Source: Flagellimonas hadalis
GTDB taxonomy: Bacteria > Bacteroidota > Bacteroidia > Flavobacteriales > Flavobacteriaceae
Length of the DNA: 64,000 nucleotides
Reading direction: 5' to 3'
Assembly: GCF_007785775.2 (NCBI RefSeq)
Contig: NZ_VNIK02000012.1
Location: forward strand, 1 to 64,000
Shown one piece after another: positions 19,783 to 28,512 of this stretch. Positions within the stretch are counted from its first letter, which is position 1; each line of letters begins with the position of its first letter. The notes under the pieces are model-generated. The model saw only the letters and a list, made by a program, of their open reading frames with translations, did not search any database and was not told the origin of the DNA. The translations under genes and the position numbers were made by a program.

Positions 19783-20040
19783 TTATTTAGCTCTTTCAAG
19801 GATTTCGACCAATCTCCAGCATTTTGTTTTGCTCAATGGTCTTGTTTCCATTATTTTAACGGTGTCACCTTCGTTGCAATCGTTCTTCTCATCGTGGGCT
19901 ACATACTTCTTGGTCTTCAAAACGAATTTCCCGTACATGGGGTGCTTCACTCGTTTTACCTCAGAAACCACAATAGATTTCTCCATTTTGTTGCTGGTAA
20001 CAACGCCTATTCTTTCTTTTCTTAAATTTCTGTTTTCCAT
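19783..20040 (-). CDS. rpsQ: 30S ribosomal protein S17 (uS17)
   Basis: An 85-residue OB-fold protein. [40 protein letters not shown] and [23 protein letters not shown] are typical. Between rpmC and rplN. Confidence 0.98.
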   Translation of the reverse strand: MENRNLRKERIGVVTSNKMEKSIVVSEVKRVKHPMYGKFVLKTKKYVAHDEKNDCNEGDTVKIMETRPLSKTKCWRLVEILERAK

Positions 20041-20053
20041 AAGGCAGAACCAA

Positions 20054-20245
20054 TTATTGTAATTCCCTTTTTGTTAATTCTGTCGCAAGTCTTGCCACCG
20101 TCCTTCTCGTCTTTCTGATCTGTAAAGGATTTTCCAAAGGAGTGATGGCGTGTGCCATCTTGAGGTCGGCGTGTTGTTTCTTCAACTCGACCAACTTCTC
20201 CTTTAGCTCTTCAATTGAAAGTTCTTTTATTTCTGATTGTTTCAT
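20054..20245 (-). CDS. rpmC: 50S ribosomal protein L29 (uL29)
   Basis: A 63-residue helical-hairpin protein near the peptide tunnel exit. [28 protein letters not shown] N-terminus and [20 protein letters not shown] are typical. Between rplP and rpsQ. Confidence 0.97.
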   Translation of the reverse strand: MKQSEIKELSIEELKEKLVELKKQHADLKMAHAITPLENPLQIRKTRRTVARLATELTKRELQ

Positions 20246-20266
20246 CTTTCTTCTCCAATTAAAAAA

Positions 20267-20686
20267 TTAGGCGGAATAATCCCTTGCTACGATAAATTTG
20301 GTCTTCACTGGCAACTTTTGTGCCGCCAGTCTCAAAGCTTCCTTGGCAACATCCATGGGAACCCCGGCTACCTCGAACATGATCCTACCTGGCTTCACGA
20401 TGGCCACCCAGTATTCTGGAGCACCTTTACCCTTACCCATACGAACCTCAAGAGGTTTCTTGGTGATGGGCTTGTCCGGGAATATCTTGATCCACAACTG
20501 GCCTTGCCTTTTCATGTACCTAGTTGCAGCAATACGCGCAGCCTCGATTTGACGGGAAGTGATGAAATGCGAATCCATGGATTTGATACCGAACATTCCA
20601 TTGGAAAGTTGGTGTCCCCTTTGGGATATCCCTTTCATACGCCCCTTCTGGGTCTTACGAAATTTTGTTCTTTTTGGCTGTAACAT
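20267..20686 (-). CDS. rplP: 50S ribosomal protein L16 (uL16)
   Basis: A 139-residue protein needed for the peptidyl-transferase centre and A-site t[55 protein letters not shown] and [13 protein letters not shown] are diagnostic. Complete. Confidence 0.98.
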   Translation of the reverse strand: MLQPKRTKFRKTQKGRMKGISQRGHQLSNGMFGIKSMDSHFITSRQIEAARIAATRYMKRQGQLWIKIFPDKPITKKPLEVRMGKGKGAPEYWVAIVKPGRIMFEVAGVPMDVAKEALRLAAQKLPVKTKFIVARDYSA

Positions 20687-20705
20687 CTTACCTTACTTTA
20701 TCTTA

Positions 20706-21425
20706 TTACTTTCTACGGCGTGGTTTTTTGCCACCTTCTTGTTTACCGCCTTTTGTTCCTTGGGCCTTGGACAATCCTACCAATGGGGAAAGTTCTCTTT
20801 TTCCATAGACCTCTCCTTTCATGATCCACACTTTGATCCCCAATCTACCGTAGGTAGTGTGGGCTTCCTGCAATGCGTAATCCACATCGGCACGGAAAGT
20901 GGACAATGGAATCCTTCCTTCCTTGTAGGACTCGGAACGCGCCATCTCGGCACCGTTCAAACGTCCTGATATCTGGATCTTGATTCCTTCGGCGTTCATA
21001 CGGATTGCAGCTGCAATCGCCATTTTGATGGCCCTTCTGTATGAAATCCTGCTCTCGATCTGTCTTGCCACACTGGCAGCGACCAAATTGGCATCAAGCT
21101 CCGGTCTCTTTATTTCATGGATATTGATCTGGACCTCCTTGTTGGTGATCTTCTTAAGCTCTTCCTTAAGTTTGTCCACCTCTTGCCCACCTTTACCGAT
21201 GATGATACCAGGTCTGGCCGTGGTAATGGTAATGGTGATCAGTTTCAAAGTCCTTTCAATGATCACTCTCGACACGCTGGCTTTGGCCAAACGCGCATGA
21301 ACGTATTTTCTTATTTTATCATCCTCAGCCAGCTTGTCGCCGTAATCGTTTCCTCCGTACCAGTTGGATTCCCATCCTCTGATAATTCCTAAGCGATTTC
21401 CTATTGGATTGGTCTTCTGTCCCAT
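20706..21425 (-). CDS. rpsC: 30S ribosomal protein S3 (uS3)
   Basis: A 239-residue mRNA-entry protein. [24 protein letters not shown], the KH domain [18 protein letters not shown] and [12 protein letters not shown] are typical. The C-terminal tail (after about residue 215) is basic and glycine-rich, as in relatives. Confidence 0.98.
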   Translation of the reverse strand: MGQKTNPIGNRLGIIRGWESNWYGGNDYGDKLAEDDKIRKYVHARLAKASVSRVIIERTLKLITITITTARPGIIIGKGGQEVDKLKEELKKITNKEVQINIHEIKRPELDANLVAASVARQIESRISYRRAIKMAIAAAIRMNAEGIKIQISGRLNGAEMARSESYKEGRIPLSTFRADVDYALQEAHTTYGRLGIKVWIMKGEVYGKRELSPLVGLSKAQGTKGGKQEGGKKPRRRK

Positions 21426-21435
21426 ATTATATCTT

Positions 21436-21843
21436 CTAGCTTTGAACGTTGTTATTGGATTCCACGATCATGGTCACATGGTTGGAACGCTTTCTGATTC
21501 GATGGGCCCTTCCTTGAGGAGCGGGTCTCAAACGTTTCAACATGGTTCCTCCATCCACTCGGATTTCCTTGATATAAAGATCCGCATCCTCGATGCTGGC
21601 ATCCTCATTCTTGGCTTCCCAGTTGGCAATGGCGGAAAGCAACAGCTTTTCCAATTTTCTGGATGCCTCCTTGGAGTTGAACCTAAGGATGGCCAATGCC
21701 AGTTCCACTTGTTTTCCCCTAACCAAGTCGGCTACCAAACGCATCTTTCTTGGAGATGTAGGGCAATTGTTAAGCTTTGCAATAGCAAGTTGCTTTTTTT
21801 CTTCCTTTAACCTTTCGGCCATTTGTCTTTTACGAACTCCCAT
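21436..21843 (-). CDS. rplV: 50S ribosomal protein L22 (uL22)
   Basis: A 135-residue exit-tunnel protein. [28 protein letters not shown] and the beta-hairpin/C-terminal [22 protein letters not shown] are present. The start Met is followed by a helical [12 protein letters not shown] segment, also common in Bacteroidota. Confidence 0.98.
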   Translation of the reverse strand: MGVRKRQMAERLKEEKKQLAIAKLNNCPTSPRKMRLVADLVRGKQVELALAILRFNSKEASRKLEKLLLSAIANWEAKNEDASIEDADLYIKEIRVDGGTMLKRLRPAPQGRAHRIRKRSNHVTMIVESNNNVQS

Positions 21844-21850
21844 AGCTTAC

Positions 21851-22129
21851 TTACTTTTTACCTTTGTTTTTGGCCCCTGCGTGACCTCGGAAAGATCGCG
21901 TAGGTGAAAATTCTCCAAGTTTGTGCCCTACCATGTTCTCTGTGACATAAACGGGAACAAATTGTTTTCCGTTGTGTACCGCGATGGTCTGTCCCACAAA
22001 ATCCGGGGTTATCATAGAGGCCCTGGACCACGTTTTGATAACTGTTTTCTTACCTGATTCTATATTACCTTGGACTTTCTTCTCCAAGCTATGATGAACG
22101 TATGGTCCTTTTTTTAATGAACGTGCCAT
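21851..22129 (-). CDS. rpsS: 30S ribosomal protein S19 (uS19)
   Basis: A 92-residue head protein. [49 protein letters not shown] and [16 protein letters not shown] are diagnostic. Between rplB and rplV. Confidence 0.98.
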   Translation of the reverse strand: MARSLKKGPYVHHSLEKKVQGNIESGKKTVIKTWSRASMITPDFVGQTIAVHNGKQFVPVYVTENMVGHKLGEFSPTRSFRGHAGAKNKGKK

Positions 22130-22141
22130 TTCCTTTTTCTT

Positions 22142-22966
22142 TTATTTCTTTCTACGTTCGATGATATATCTATTGGTGTCCTTGGTCTTGGAACGGGTCC
22201 TGTAACCTTTTGCAGGAATACCGTTTCTAGATCTTGGGTGACCTCCGGAAGCCCTTCCTTCACCACCACCCATTGGGTGATCGACAGGGTTCATGGCAAC
22301 TGGTCTTGTTCTTGGTCTTCTTCCCAACCATCTGCTTCTACCAGCTTTACCGGACACCAATAATTGGTGGTCGGAGTTGGAAACCGCTCCGATAGTGGCC
22401 AAACAAGTGGCCAGGATCATACGGGTCTCACCAGAAGGAAGTTTAATGGTAACGAATTTACCGTCCTTCGCCATCAACTGGGCAAAGGTACCGGCACTAC
22501 GCGCCATAATGGCTCCTTGACCTGGTCGAAGCTCGATACAGGAGATAATGGTTCCCAATGGAATCTCACCCAAAGGCAGAGCATTTCCAATTTCGGGGGC
22601 AGAACCGGTACCAGAAGTTATCTTTTGGTCCACCTGCAAGCCGTTCTGGGCAATCACATATCTTTTCTCACCATCAGGATATTCCACCAAGGCGATGAAT
22701 GCAGTTCTGTTGGGATCATACTGGATGGAGGCCACTGTGGCATCCACTCCCTGCTTGTCCCTTTTGAAATCGATAACACGATATCTTCTTTTATGACCTC
22801 CACCTCTGTGGCGCATGGTCATTTTTCCTTGACTGTTCCTACCACCTGTCTTTTTTAACGGAGCAAGCAAGCTTTTCTCCGGCTTATCAGTAGTGATCGC
22901 GTCAAATCCGTTCACTACTCTAAAACGCTGACCAGGGGTTATAGGTTTTAATTTTCTAACTGACAT
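22142..22966 (-). CDS. rplB: 50S ribosomal protein L2 (uL2)
   Basis: A 274-residue primary 23S rRNA binder near the peptidyl-transferase centre. [23 protein letters not shown] and the signature [22 protein letters not shown], with the conserved His-bearing loop, are present. Complete. Confidence 0.98.
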   Translation of the reverse strand: MSVRKLKPITPGQRFRVVNGFDAITTDKPEKSLLAPLKKTGGRNSQGKMTMRHRGGGHKRRYRVIDFKRDKQGVDATVASIQYDPNRTAFIALVEYPDGEKRYVIAQNGLQVDQKITSGTGSAPEIGNALPLGEIPLGTIISCIELRPGQGAIMARSAGTFAQLMAKDGKFVTIKLPSGETRMILATCLATIGAVSNSDHQLLVSGKAGRSRWLGRRPRTRPVAMNPVDHPMGGGEGRASGGHPRSRNGIPAKGYRTRSKTKDTNRYIIERRKK

Positions 22967-22975
22967 CTCTCGTCT

Positions 22976-23266
22976 TTATAGATTACTGTAAAAATCAATG
23001 ATATCACCTTCGGCAACATCTACGATCGCCTTCTTCATGGCATTGGTCTTGCCATGCTGGATACCTGTTTTTGTATAGCGGCTCTTACGGGAAGGGCCAT
23101 AGTTCATGGTCCTTACCTTTTCCACTGAAACACCATAAGTAGCCTCTACCGCTTCCTTGATCTCCAACTTGTTGGCCTTGGGCTCAACGTAGAAACCATA
23201 GCGATTGAAAAGCTCGCTGTCAGCGGTCATTTTTTCCGTAATGATCGGTTTTATCAACACACTCAT
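22976..23266 (-). CDS. rplW: 50S ribosomal protein L23 (uL23)
   Basis: A 96-residue tunnel-exit protein that forms the docking site for trigger factor and SRP. VLIKPIITEKMTADSE and NKLEIKEAVEATYGVSVEKVRTMN are typical. Between rplD and rplB. Confidence 0.98.
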   Translation of the reverse strand: MSVLIKPIITEKMTADSELFNRYGFYVEPKANKLEIKEAVEATYGVSVEKVRTMNYGPSRKSRYTKTGIQHGKTNAMKKAIVDVAEGDIIDFYSNL

Positions 23267-23273
23267 GATGTTC

Positions 23274-23903
23274 TTATTTCTTTAGATTCGATTCAATTCC
23301 TTCCAAAGCACTCTCGGTCAATACCAGACTTTTAGCGTTAACTATACTGTAAGTATTTAATTGTGAGCTAGTTACAACTTCGGAACGTTCCAAATTACGC
23401 GACGACAAATATACATTATTATTTGTATCACCCAACACTATCAGGGACTTTTTATTGTCGATGCCCAAAGAAGTAAGGAAAGCAACAAAATCCTTGGTCT
23501 TAGGCGCTTCAAAGTTGAAGTCTTCCACAACCACCAAAGCGTTCTCTTTGGACTTTAGGCTAAGGGCCGATCTTCTGGCCAAACGCTTAAGCCCCTTGTT
23601 CAGCTTTTGGGTGTAGTCCTTTGGTCTTGGACCGAAGATTCTACCACCGCCCCTGAAAACTGGGGACTTGATGCTACCGGCCCTTGCGGTACCTGTACCT
23701 TTTTGTTTTTTGATCTTACGGGTACTACCTGCAATTTCAGCTCTTTCTTTAGCTTTGTGCGTACCTTGTCTCTGATGGGCCAAATATTGCTTCACATCCA
23801 AATAGATGGCATGCTGATTGGGCTCTATCGCAAAAACATCGTCAGAAAGGTCAACCTTTCTTCCTGTTTCTTTTCCGTTGATATCTAAAACTGCTACCTT
23901 CAT
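23274..23903 (-). CDS. rplD: 50S ribosomal protein L4 (uL4)
   Basis: A 209-residue tunnel protein. ATG 23903 is preferred over the upstream ATG 23912 because it gives the canonical [17 protein letters not shown] and forms a TAATG stop-start overlap with rplC, a sign of translational coupling. [24 protein letters not shown] is diagnostic. In E. coli L4 represses its own operon; see the rpsJ-rplC spacer. Confidence 0.97.
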   Translation of the reverse strand: MKVAVLDINGKETGRKVDLSDDVFAIEPNQHAIYLDVKQYLAHQRQGTHKAKERAEIAGSTRKIKKQKGTGTARAGSIKSPVFRGGGRIFGPRPKDYTQKLNKGLKRLARRSALSLKSKENALVVVEDFNFEAPKTKDFVAFLTSLGIDNKKSLIVLGDTNNNVYLSSRNLERSEVVTSSQLNTYSIVNAKSLVLTESALEGIESNLKK

Positions 23904-24526
23904 TATTGCCACCTTTGAATAGTTACATATGCATTTTTATGGCCAGGCACACATCCTTTTACAACCAAAAGGTTTTTTTCCGGAACCACTTTCAACACTC
24001 TCAAGTTTTGGACCGTTACACGATCACCGCCCATTCTACCGGCCATTTTCATTCCTTTGAAAACACGGGCAGGATAGGATGCGGCACCGATGGAACCGGG
24101 AGCCCTCAACCTGTTGTGCTGACCGTGGGTCGCTTGACCTACTCCACCAAAACCATGGCGCTTGACAACCCCTTGGAATCCTTTTCCTTTGGATGTGCCG
24201 ACAACGTCAACAAACTCACCCTCCATGAAAATATCGACACCAACGGTATCGCCCAATTTGTATTCTCCTTCAAATCCTTGGAATTCGATGACTTTTTTCT
24301 TGGGAGAAGCACCTGCTTTTTTGAAGTGGCCTGATTCGGCCTTGTTAGCACGTTTTTCTGCCTTGTCATCGAAACCTAGTTGAAGGGCACTGTACCCGTC
24401 CACCTCTTCGGTTCTGACTTGGGTAACCACGCATGGTCCAGCTTCAAGAACGGTACATGGAATGTTCTTTCCATTCTCGTCGAAGATGCTGGTCATACCG
24501 ATTTTTCTACCTATTAACCCAGACAT
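23903..24526 (-). CDS. rplC: 50S ribosomal protein L3 (uL3)
   Basis: A 207-residue protein near the peptidyl-transferase centre. [21 protein letters not shown], the signature [16 protein letters not shown] and [14 protein letters not shown] are present. Unusually for an S10 operon, a 162-base spacer with a terminator-like hairpin separates it from rpsJ. Confidence 0.98.
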   Translation of the reverse strand: MSGLIGRKIGMTSIFDENGKNIPCTVLEAGPCVVTQVRTEEVDGYSALQLGFDDKAEKRANKAESGHFKKAGASPKKKVIEFQGFEGEYKLGDTVGVDIFMEGEFVDVVGTSKGKGFQGVVKRHGFGGVGQATHGQHNRLRAPGSIGAASYPARVFKGMKMAGRMGGDRVTVQNLRVLKVVPEKNLLVVKGCVPGHKNAYVTIQRWQ

Positions 24527-24573
24527 ATTTATAATTATTAATTGTTTACTTTTTAATTGCGCCGATTTCCCGG

Positions 24574-24613
24574 CAAAAAAATTGGGTCAAGAAAAGAATT
24601 CTGCTCTGACCCA
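24574..24613 (-). terminator. Terminator/attenuator candidate between rpsJ and rplC
   Basis: On the minus strand, arms tgggtca and tgaccca (plus-strand 24583-24589 and 24607-24613) enclose a 17-base loop and are followed by a run of six to seven T (24575-24581). It lies inside what should be one operon, so it is more likely an attenuator than a full stop. Confidence 0.55.
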
Positions 24614-24637
24614 GATTTTTTTCTTTCTCCGTTTTTC

Positions 24638-24655
24638 CCTGACCATCGTCAGGGA
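24638..24655. promoter_or_regulatory. Perfect palindrome in the rpsJ-rplC leader
   Basis: The 18-base sequence ccctgaccatcgtcaggg is an inverted repeat (arms ccctgac/gtcaggg). It lies upstream of the attenuator hairpin on the minus strand. It may be an RNA stem in the S10 leader or a protein site. Confidence 0.45.
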
Positions 24656-24688
24656 CATGTTATTCCTGTCCTAAAGACAGTAAGACTA

Positions 24689-24994
24689 TCACACCTTGAT
24701 CTCCACCTCAACACCACTGGGAAGCTCAAGCTTCATAAGGGCATCGATGGTCTTTGATGAAGAGCTATAAATGTCCAACAATCTCTTGTAAGAGCTCAAT
24801 TGGAACTGCTCCCTTGATTTTTTGTTCACGTGGGGTGAACGCAAAACGGTGAATATCTTCTTGTTGGTGGGCAACGGAATGGGTCCGGTTACCACAGCAC
24901 CAGTCGTCTTTACTGTTTTCACGATCTTCTCAGCAGATTTGTCCACCAAATTGTGATCGTAAGACTTCAATTTTATTCTGATTTTTTGACTCAT
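24689..24994 (-). CDS. rpsJ: 30S ribosomal protein S10 (uS10)
   Basis: A 101-residue head protein, also NusE in antitermination. [50 protein letters not shown] and the C-terminal [11 protein letters not shown] are diagnostic. It follows fusA by 12 bases and so belongs transcriptionally with the str genes here. Confidence 0.98.
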   Translation of the reverse strand: MSQKIRIKLKSYDHNLVDKSAEKIVKTVKTTGAVVTGPIPLPTNKKIFTVLRSPHVNKKSREQFQLSSYKRLLDIYSSSSKTIDALMKLELPSGVEVEIKV

Positions 24995-25006
24995 CTTGCT
25001 GAATTA

Positions 25007-27133
25007 TTAAGCGGTTACTCCTTTTGCTGCTTTGATCACTTCCTCTGCAATATTGGAAGGAGTTTCTGCATAGTGTGAAAATTCCATGGTGGATGTTGCC
25101 CTACCTGAAGACAAGGTCCTTAACGAGGTCACATATCCGAACATTTCCGAAAGGGGAACCTCAGCTTTGATCACCTTGGCACCGGCCCTATCGTCCATGT
25201 TGTTCACTTGACCCCTTCTACGGTTCAAGTCACCTACGATATCACCCATGTTTTCCTCAGGCGTAAGCACCTCCAATTTCATGATAGGCTCCATCAACAC
25301 CGCTCTAGCTGCTTTGGCCGCTACCTTGTAACCAAGTCTTGCTGCCAATTCGAACGACAATGAATCGGAATCCACAGGGTGGAAAGATCCATCCTTAAGG
25401 GTAATCTTCATACTGTCCATCTCAAATCCAGCCAAAGGTCCGTTCTTCATAGCTTCCCTGAAACCTTTCTCCACGGCAGGAACATATTCTTTAGGAATGT
25501 TACCGCCTTTGATCTCATTGGAGAACTCAAGACCCACTTTTCCTTCTGCAGCAGGCTCCATGGAGAATACGATATCCGCAAACTTACCACGACCACCGGT
25601 CTGTTTCTTGTAAACTTCCCTGTGATCTGCCTTGGCAGTAAGGGCCTCTTTGTATTCCACTTGGGGTTGACCTTGGTTCACCTCCACCTTGAACTCACGA
25701 CGAAGACGATCGACGATGATATCCAAGTGAAGCTCACCCATACCTGAAATGATGGTCTGTCCTGAAGCTTCGTCGGTTTTCACCTGGAAGGTTGGATCTT
25801 CTTCAGCCAATTTGGCCAAAGCCATACCCATCTTATCCACGTCAGCCTTTGTTTTGGGCTCAACAGCAATACCGATTACGGGATCGGGGAACTGCATGCT
25901 CTCCAATACAATCGGATGTTTTTCATCAGAAAGGGTATCACCCGTTTTGATGTCCTTGAACCCTACAGCAGCACCAATATCACCAGCTTCGATAAAATCG
26001 ATCGCATTTTGCTTATTGGCATGCATTTGATAGATCCTGGAGATACGCTCCTTATTGCCTGAACGATTGTTCAAGATATAGGAACCTGCATCCAAACGAC
26101 CTGAATATGCCCTGAAGAATGCCAAACGTCCCACAAACGGGTCAGTGGCAATCTTGAACGCCAAAGCGGCAAATGGTTCTTTGGGGTCAGGTCTTCTTTT
26201 TTCTTCTTTCTCAGTATCTGGATTGATACCAATGATGGCCTCTTTATCCATTGGAGAAGGCAAGTAACGGCAAACAGCGTCCAAAAGGAACTGAACACCT
26301 TTGTTCTTAAAGGATGAACCACAGATCATCGGGATGATGGCCCTGTCCATAACAGCAGCACGCAAAGCGGCATGCACTTCTTCCTCGGTGATGGAATCTT
26401 CATCCTCGAAGAATTTCTCCATCAAGTTCTCATCATATTCGGCAACAGCTTCGATCAAGGAAGCCCTATATTCCTTTACTTCATCCTGCATATCAGCAGG
26501 GATGTCAACCACATCGAAAGTAGAACCAAAGTTGTCATCATGCCAAACAATGGCCCTGTTTTTTGCCAAATCAACGATTCCTTTAAAATCAGCTTCATCA
26601 CCAATAGGCAAAACGATCGGCACCGCATTGGAACCCAACATTTCACGAACCTGCTTGCACACGTTCAAGAAATTGGAACCCTGACGGTCCATTTTGTTCA
26701 CAAATCCGATACGTGGCACCTTGTAATTGTCCGCCAACCTCCAGTTGGTCTCGGATTGCGGCTCTACTCCATCCACTGCACTGAACAAGAAAACCAATCC
26801 ATCCAATACACGGAGCGAGCGGTTTACCTCAACGGTGAAATCCACGTGACCGGGGGTATCGATGATATTAAAGTGGTAATCCTTGGTCTCGGGCAATGGT
26901 TGTGCATTTTCCATGGGGAACTTCCATGTACAGGTGGTAGCGGCGGAAGTAATGGTGATACCACGCTCCTGCTCTTGCTCCATCCAGTCCATGGTGGCCG
27001 CACCATCGTGCACCTCACCAATTTTATGACTCACACCTGTATAGAAAAGAATACGTTCTGTAGTAGTTGTTTTCCCAGCGTCGATGTGAGCTGCAATACC
27101 TATATTCCTTGTATATTTTAAATCTCTTCCCAT
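25007..27133 (-). CDS. fusA: Elongation factor G
   Basis: A 708-residue translocase GTPase. G1 [15 protein letters not shown], switch [13 protein letters not shown]3 [10 protein letters not shown]4 [10 protein letters not shown] and domain [17 protein letters not shown] are intact, and the C-terminal domain V is complete. It lies between rpsG and rpsJ in the str operon; tufA is not in this block. Confidence 0.98.
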   Translation of the reverse strand: MGRDLKYTRNIGIAAHIDAGKTTTTERILFYTGVSHKIGEVHDGAATMDWMEQEQERGITITSAATTCTWKFPMENAQPLPETKDYHFNIIDTPGHVDFTVEVNRSLRVLDGLVFLFSAVDGVEPQSETNWRLADNYKVPRIGFVNKMDRQGSNFLNVCKQVREMLGSNAVPIVLPIGDEADFKGIVDLAKNRAIVWHDDNFGSTFDVVDIPADMQDEVKEYRASLIEAVAEYDENLMEKFFEDEDSITEEEVHAALRAAVMDRAIIPMICGSSFKNKGVQFLLDAVCRYLPSPMDKEAIIGINPDTEKEEKRRPDPKEPFAALAFKIATDPFVGRLAFFRAYSGRLDAGSYILNNRSGNKERISRIYQMHANKQNAIDFIEAGDIGAAVGFKDIKTGDTLSDEKHPIVLESMQFPDPVIGIAVEPKTKADVDKMGMALAKLAEEDPTFQVKTDEASGQTIISGMGELHLDIIVDRLRREFKVEVNQGQPQVEYKEALTAKADHREVYKKQTGGRGKFADIVFSMEPAAEGKVGLEFSNEIKGGNIPKEYVPAVEKGFREAMKNGPLAGFEMDSMKITLKDGSFHPVDSDSLSFELAARLGYKVAAKAARAVLMEPIMKLEVLTPEENMGDIVGDLNRRRGQVNNMDDRAGAKVIKAEVPLSEMFGYVTSLRTLSSGRATSTMEFSHYAETPSNIAEEVIKAAKGVTA

Positions 27134-27141
27134 TGTACTGA

Positions 27142-27618
27142 TTAGAATCTAAAGTGTGAGAATGCTTTGTTTGCCTCGGCCATTTTGTGCGTATCCACCC
27201 TTTTCTTCACTGCCGCACCTTCTTCCTTGGCTGCTGCCAAAATCTCAGAGGCCAGTTTTTGAGCCATGGATTTCTCATTACGCTTTCTAGAGTAATTGAT
27301 CAACCATTTCATGGCAGTGGATATCTTTCTGTCCGGACGGATCTGCATCGGAATCTGGAAGGTAGCACCTCCAACCCTTCTACTGCGGACCTCGACATGG
27401 GGCATTACATTGGAAAGGGCATCTTTCCATAGCTCCAAGGCTGTTTTTTCCTCGTCCGTCTTTTTCTCGTCAACGATATCGATCGCATCATAGAAAATCT
27501 TGAATGCAATCGACTTTTTACCATCCCACATCATCATGTTCACAAAACGCGTCACAAGCTGATCGTTAAATCTTGGGTCTGGCAACAATGGTCTTTTCTT
27601 TGCCTGCTTTTTTCTCAT
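27142..27618 (-). CDS. rpsG: 30S ribosomal protein S7 (uS7)
   Basis: A 158-residue 16S head-nucleating protein. [25 protein letters not shown] and [22 protein letters not shown] are typical. Nine bases before fusA and 19 bases after rpsL. Confidence 0.98.
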   Translation of the reverse strand: MRKKQAKKRPLLPDPRFNDQLVTRFVNMMMWDGKKSIAFKIFYDAIDIVDEKKTDEEKTALELWKDALSNVMPHVEVRSRRVGGATFQIPMQIRPDRKISTAMKWLINYSRKRNEKSMAQKLASEILAAAKEEGAAVKKRVDTHKMAEANKAFSHFRF

Positions 27619-27637
27619 CGCTTCTTCTTAAAGTTGA

Positions 27638-28012
27638 TTACTTTTTAGGACGCTTAGCACCATATTTCGAGCGACGCTGTGTTCTACCGGCAACACCGGC
27701 AGTATCCAACGCACCGCGAACGATATGGTATCGAACACCAGGCAAATCCTTTACTCTTCCGCCCCTTACCAATACTATCGAGTGCTCTTGGAGGTTGTGG
27801 CCCTCACCAGGGATGTAGGCGTTCACCTCTTTCCCGTTGGTCAACCTTACCCTTGCAACTTTACGCATTGCAGAGTTTGGTTTCTTCGGTGTAGTGGTGT
27901 ACACACGCGTACAAACCCCTCTTCGTTGAGGACACGAATCCAAAGCAGCCGATTTACTCTTCTTGGTAATCGTGGCCCTTCCTTTTCGTACTAATTGTGA
28001 AATTGTTGGCAT
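27638..28012 (-). CDS. rpsL: 30S ribosomal protein S12 (uS12)
   Basis: A 124-residue decoding-centre protein, first gene of the whole block. [26 protein letters not shown] and [21 protein letters not shown] are diagnostic. The lysines at the two classic streptomycin-resistance sites (PKKPNS and RVKDLPG) are the wild-type residues. A consensus promoter lies just upstream. Confidence 0.98.
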   Translation of the reverse strand: MPTISQLVRKGRATITKKSKSAALDSCPQRRGVCTRVYTTTPKKPNSAMRKVARVRLTNGKEVNAYIPGEGHNLQEHSIVLVRGGRVKDLPGVRYHIVRGALDTAGVAGRTQRRSKYGAKRPKK

Positions 28013-28037
28013 TAAATTTCTTTTAAAAACTGAATAA

Positions 28038-28052
28038 CCCTCATTTTGAGGG
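28038..28052 (-). promoter_or_regulatory. Hairpin at the 5' end of the rpsL leader
   Basis: Arms ccctc (28038-28042) and gaggg (28048-28052) with a 5-base loop. It begins about where transcription should start from the adjacent promoter, so the mRNA of the ribosomal block would open with this stem-loop. Confidence 0.5.
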
Positions 28053-28055
28053 CTG

Positions 28056-28086
28056 CAAATGTAGTGATATTTCGGAATAATTCAAA
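28056..28086 (-). promoter_or_regulatory. Promoter of the rpsL-led ribosomal operon
   Basis: On the minus strand, TACATTTG (28063-28056) matches the Bacteroidota -7 box TAnnTTTG in full, and TTTG (28086-28083) sits 19 bases upstream, the expected -33 spacing. It is about 45 bases from the rpsL start. Confidence 0.85.
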
Positions 28087-28512
28087 TCCTAACCGTTTAA
28101 TTTTGACGGAACAGGAAAAAAATATTTGGGCCGACCTACATATCCACCCCATTCAAACATTCAACCCCATTTTTTTTTACTCTATATATAATAGGTATAA
28201 GGAAAAGTATTTTTTTAATTTATGTTAAAATTAACTTAACACACACAAAAGGAAGGATGCCGCCAGATGACAACCTAAAAACCCAGCCTTAAATCCAATG
28301 GCCTCTCAATTGGAATTTTTAAGGGGGTATGTGCGCAAATATTTGCATTTACAACAACATCACCCCCTAAAAATTGAAGAGTCAATAATCAACAACACAC
28401 ATTTTACGCTTATTGCATTTAGTTATCCCTTCTTAAACATTTTGTAAAATTAGTTTGGATTATTAACATGAAATTATGACTTTAGCAGCCAGCTAATTCA
28501 AATAATTTAACA
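28087..28512. other. Long leader/intergenic region upstream of susC with inverted repeats
   Basis: No gene is supported between the rpsL promoter and susC. The right half holds a near-perfect inverted repeat, aatttttaagggggt (28314-28328) / accccctaaaaatt (28362-28375), enclosing a perfect 12-base palindrome gcaaatatttgc (28335-28346). A smaller pair, tccaat/attgga, lies just before at about 28293-28314. These could be operators, a structured leader RNA or a small RNA gene. Confidence 0.55.

Noticed and set aside
24574-24613. Full transcription end between rpsJ and rplC
   Set aside because: A complete stop would leave the S10-spc-alpha genes without a visible promoter; no good TTTG-N19-TAnnTTTG pair was found in the gap, so attenuation is preferred.
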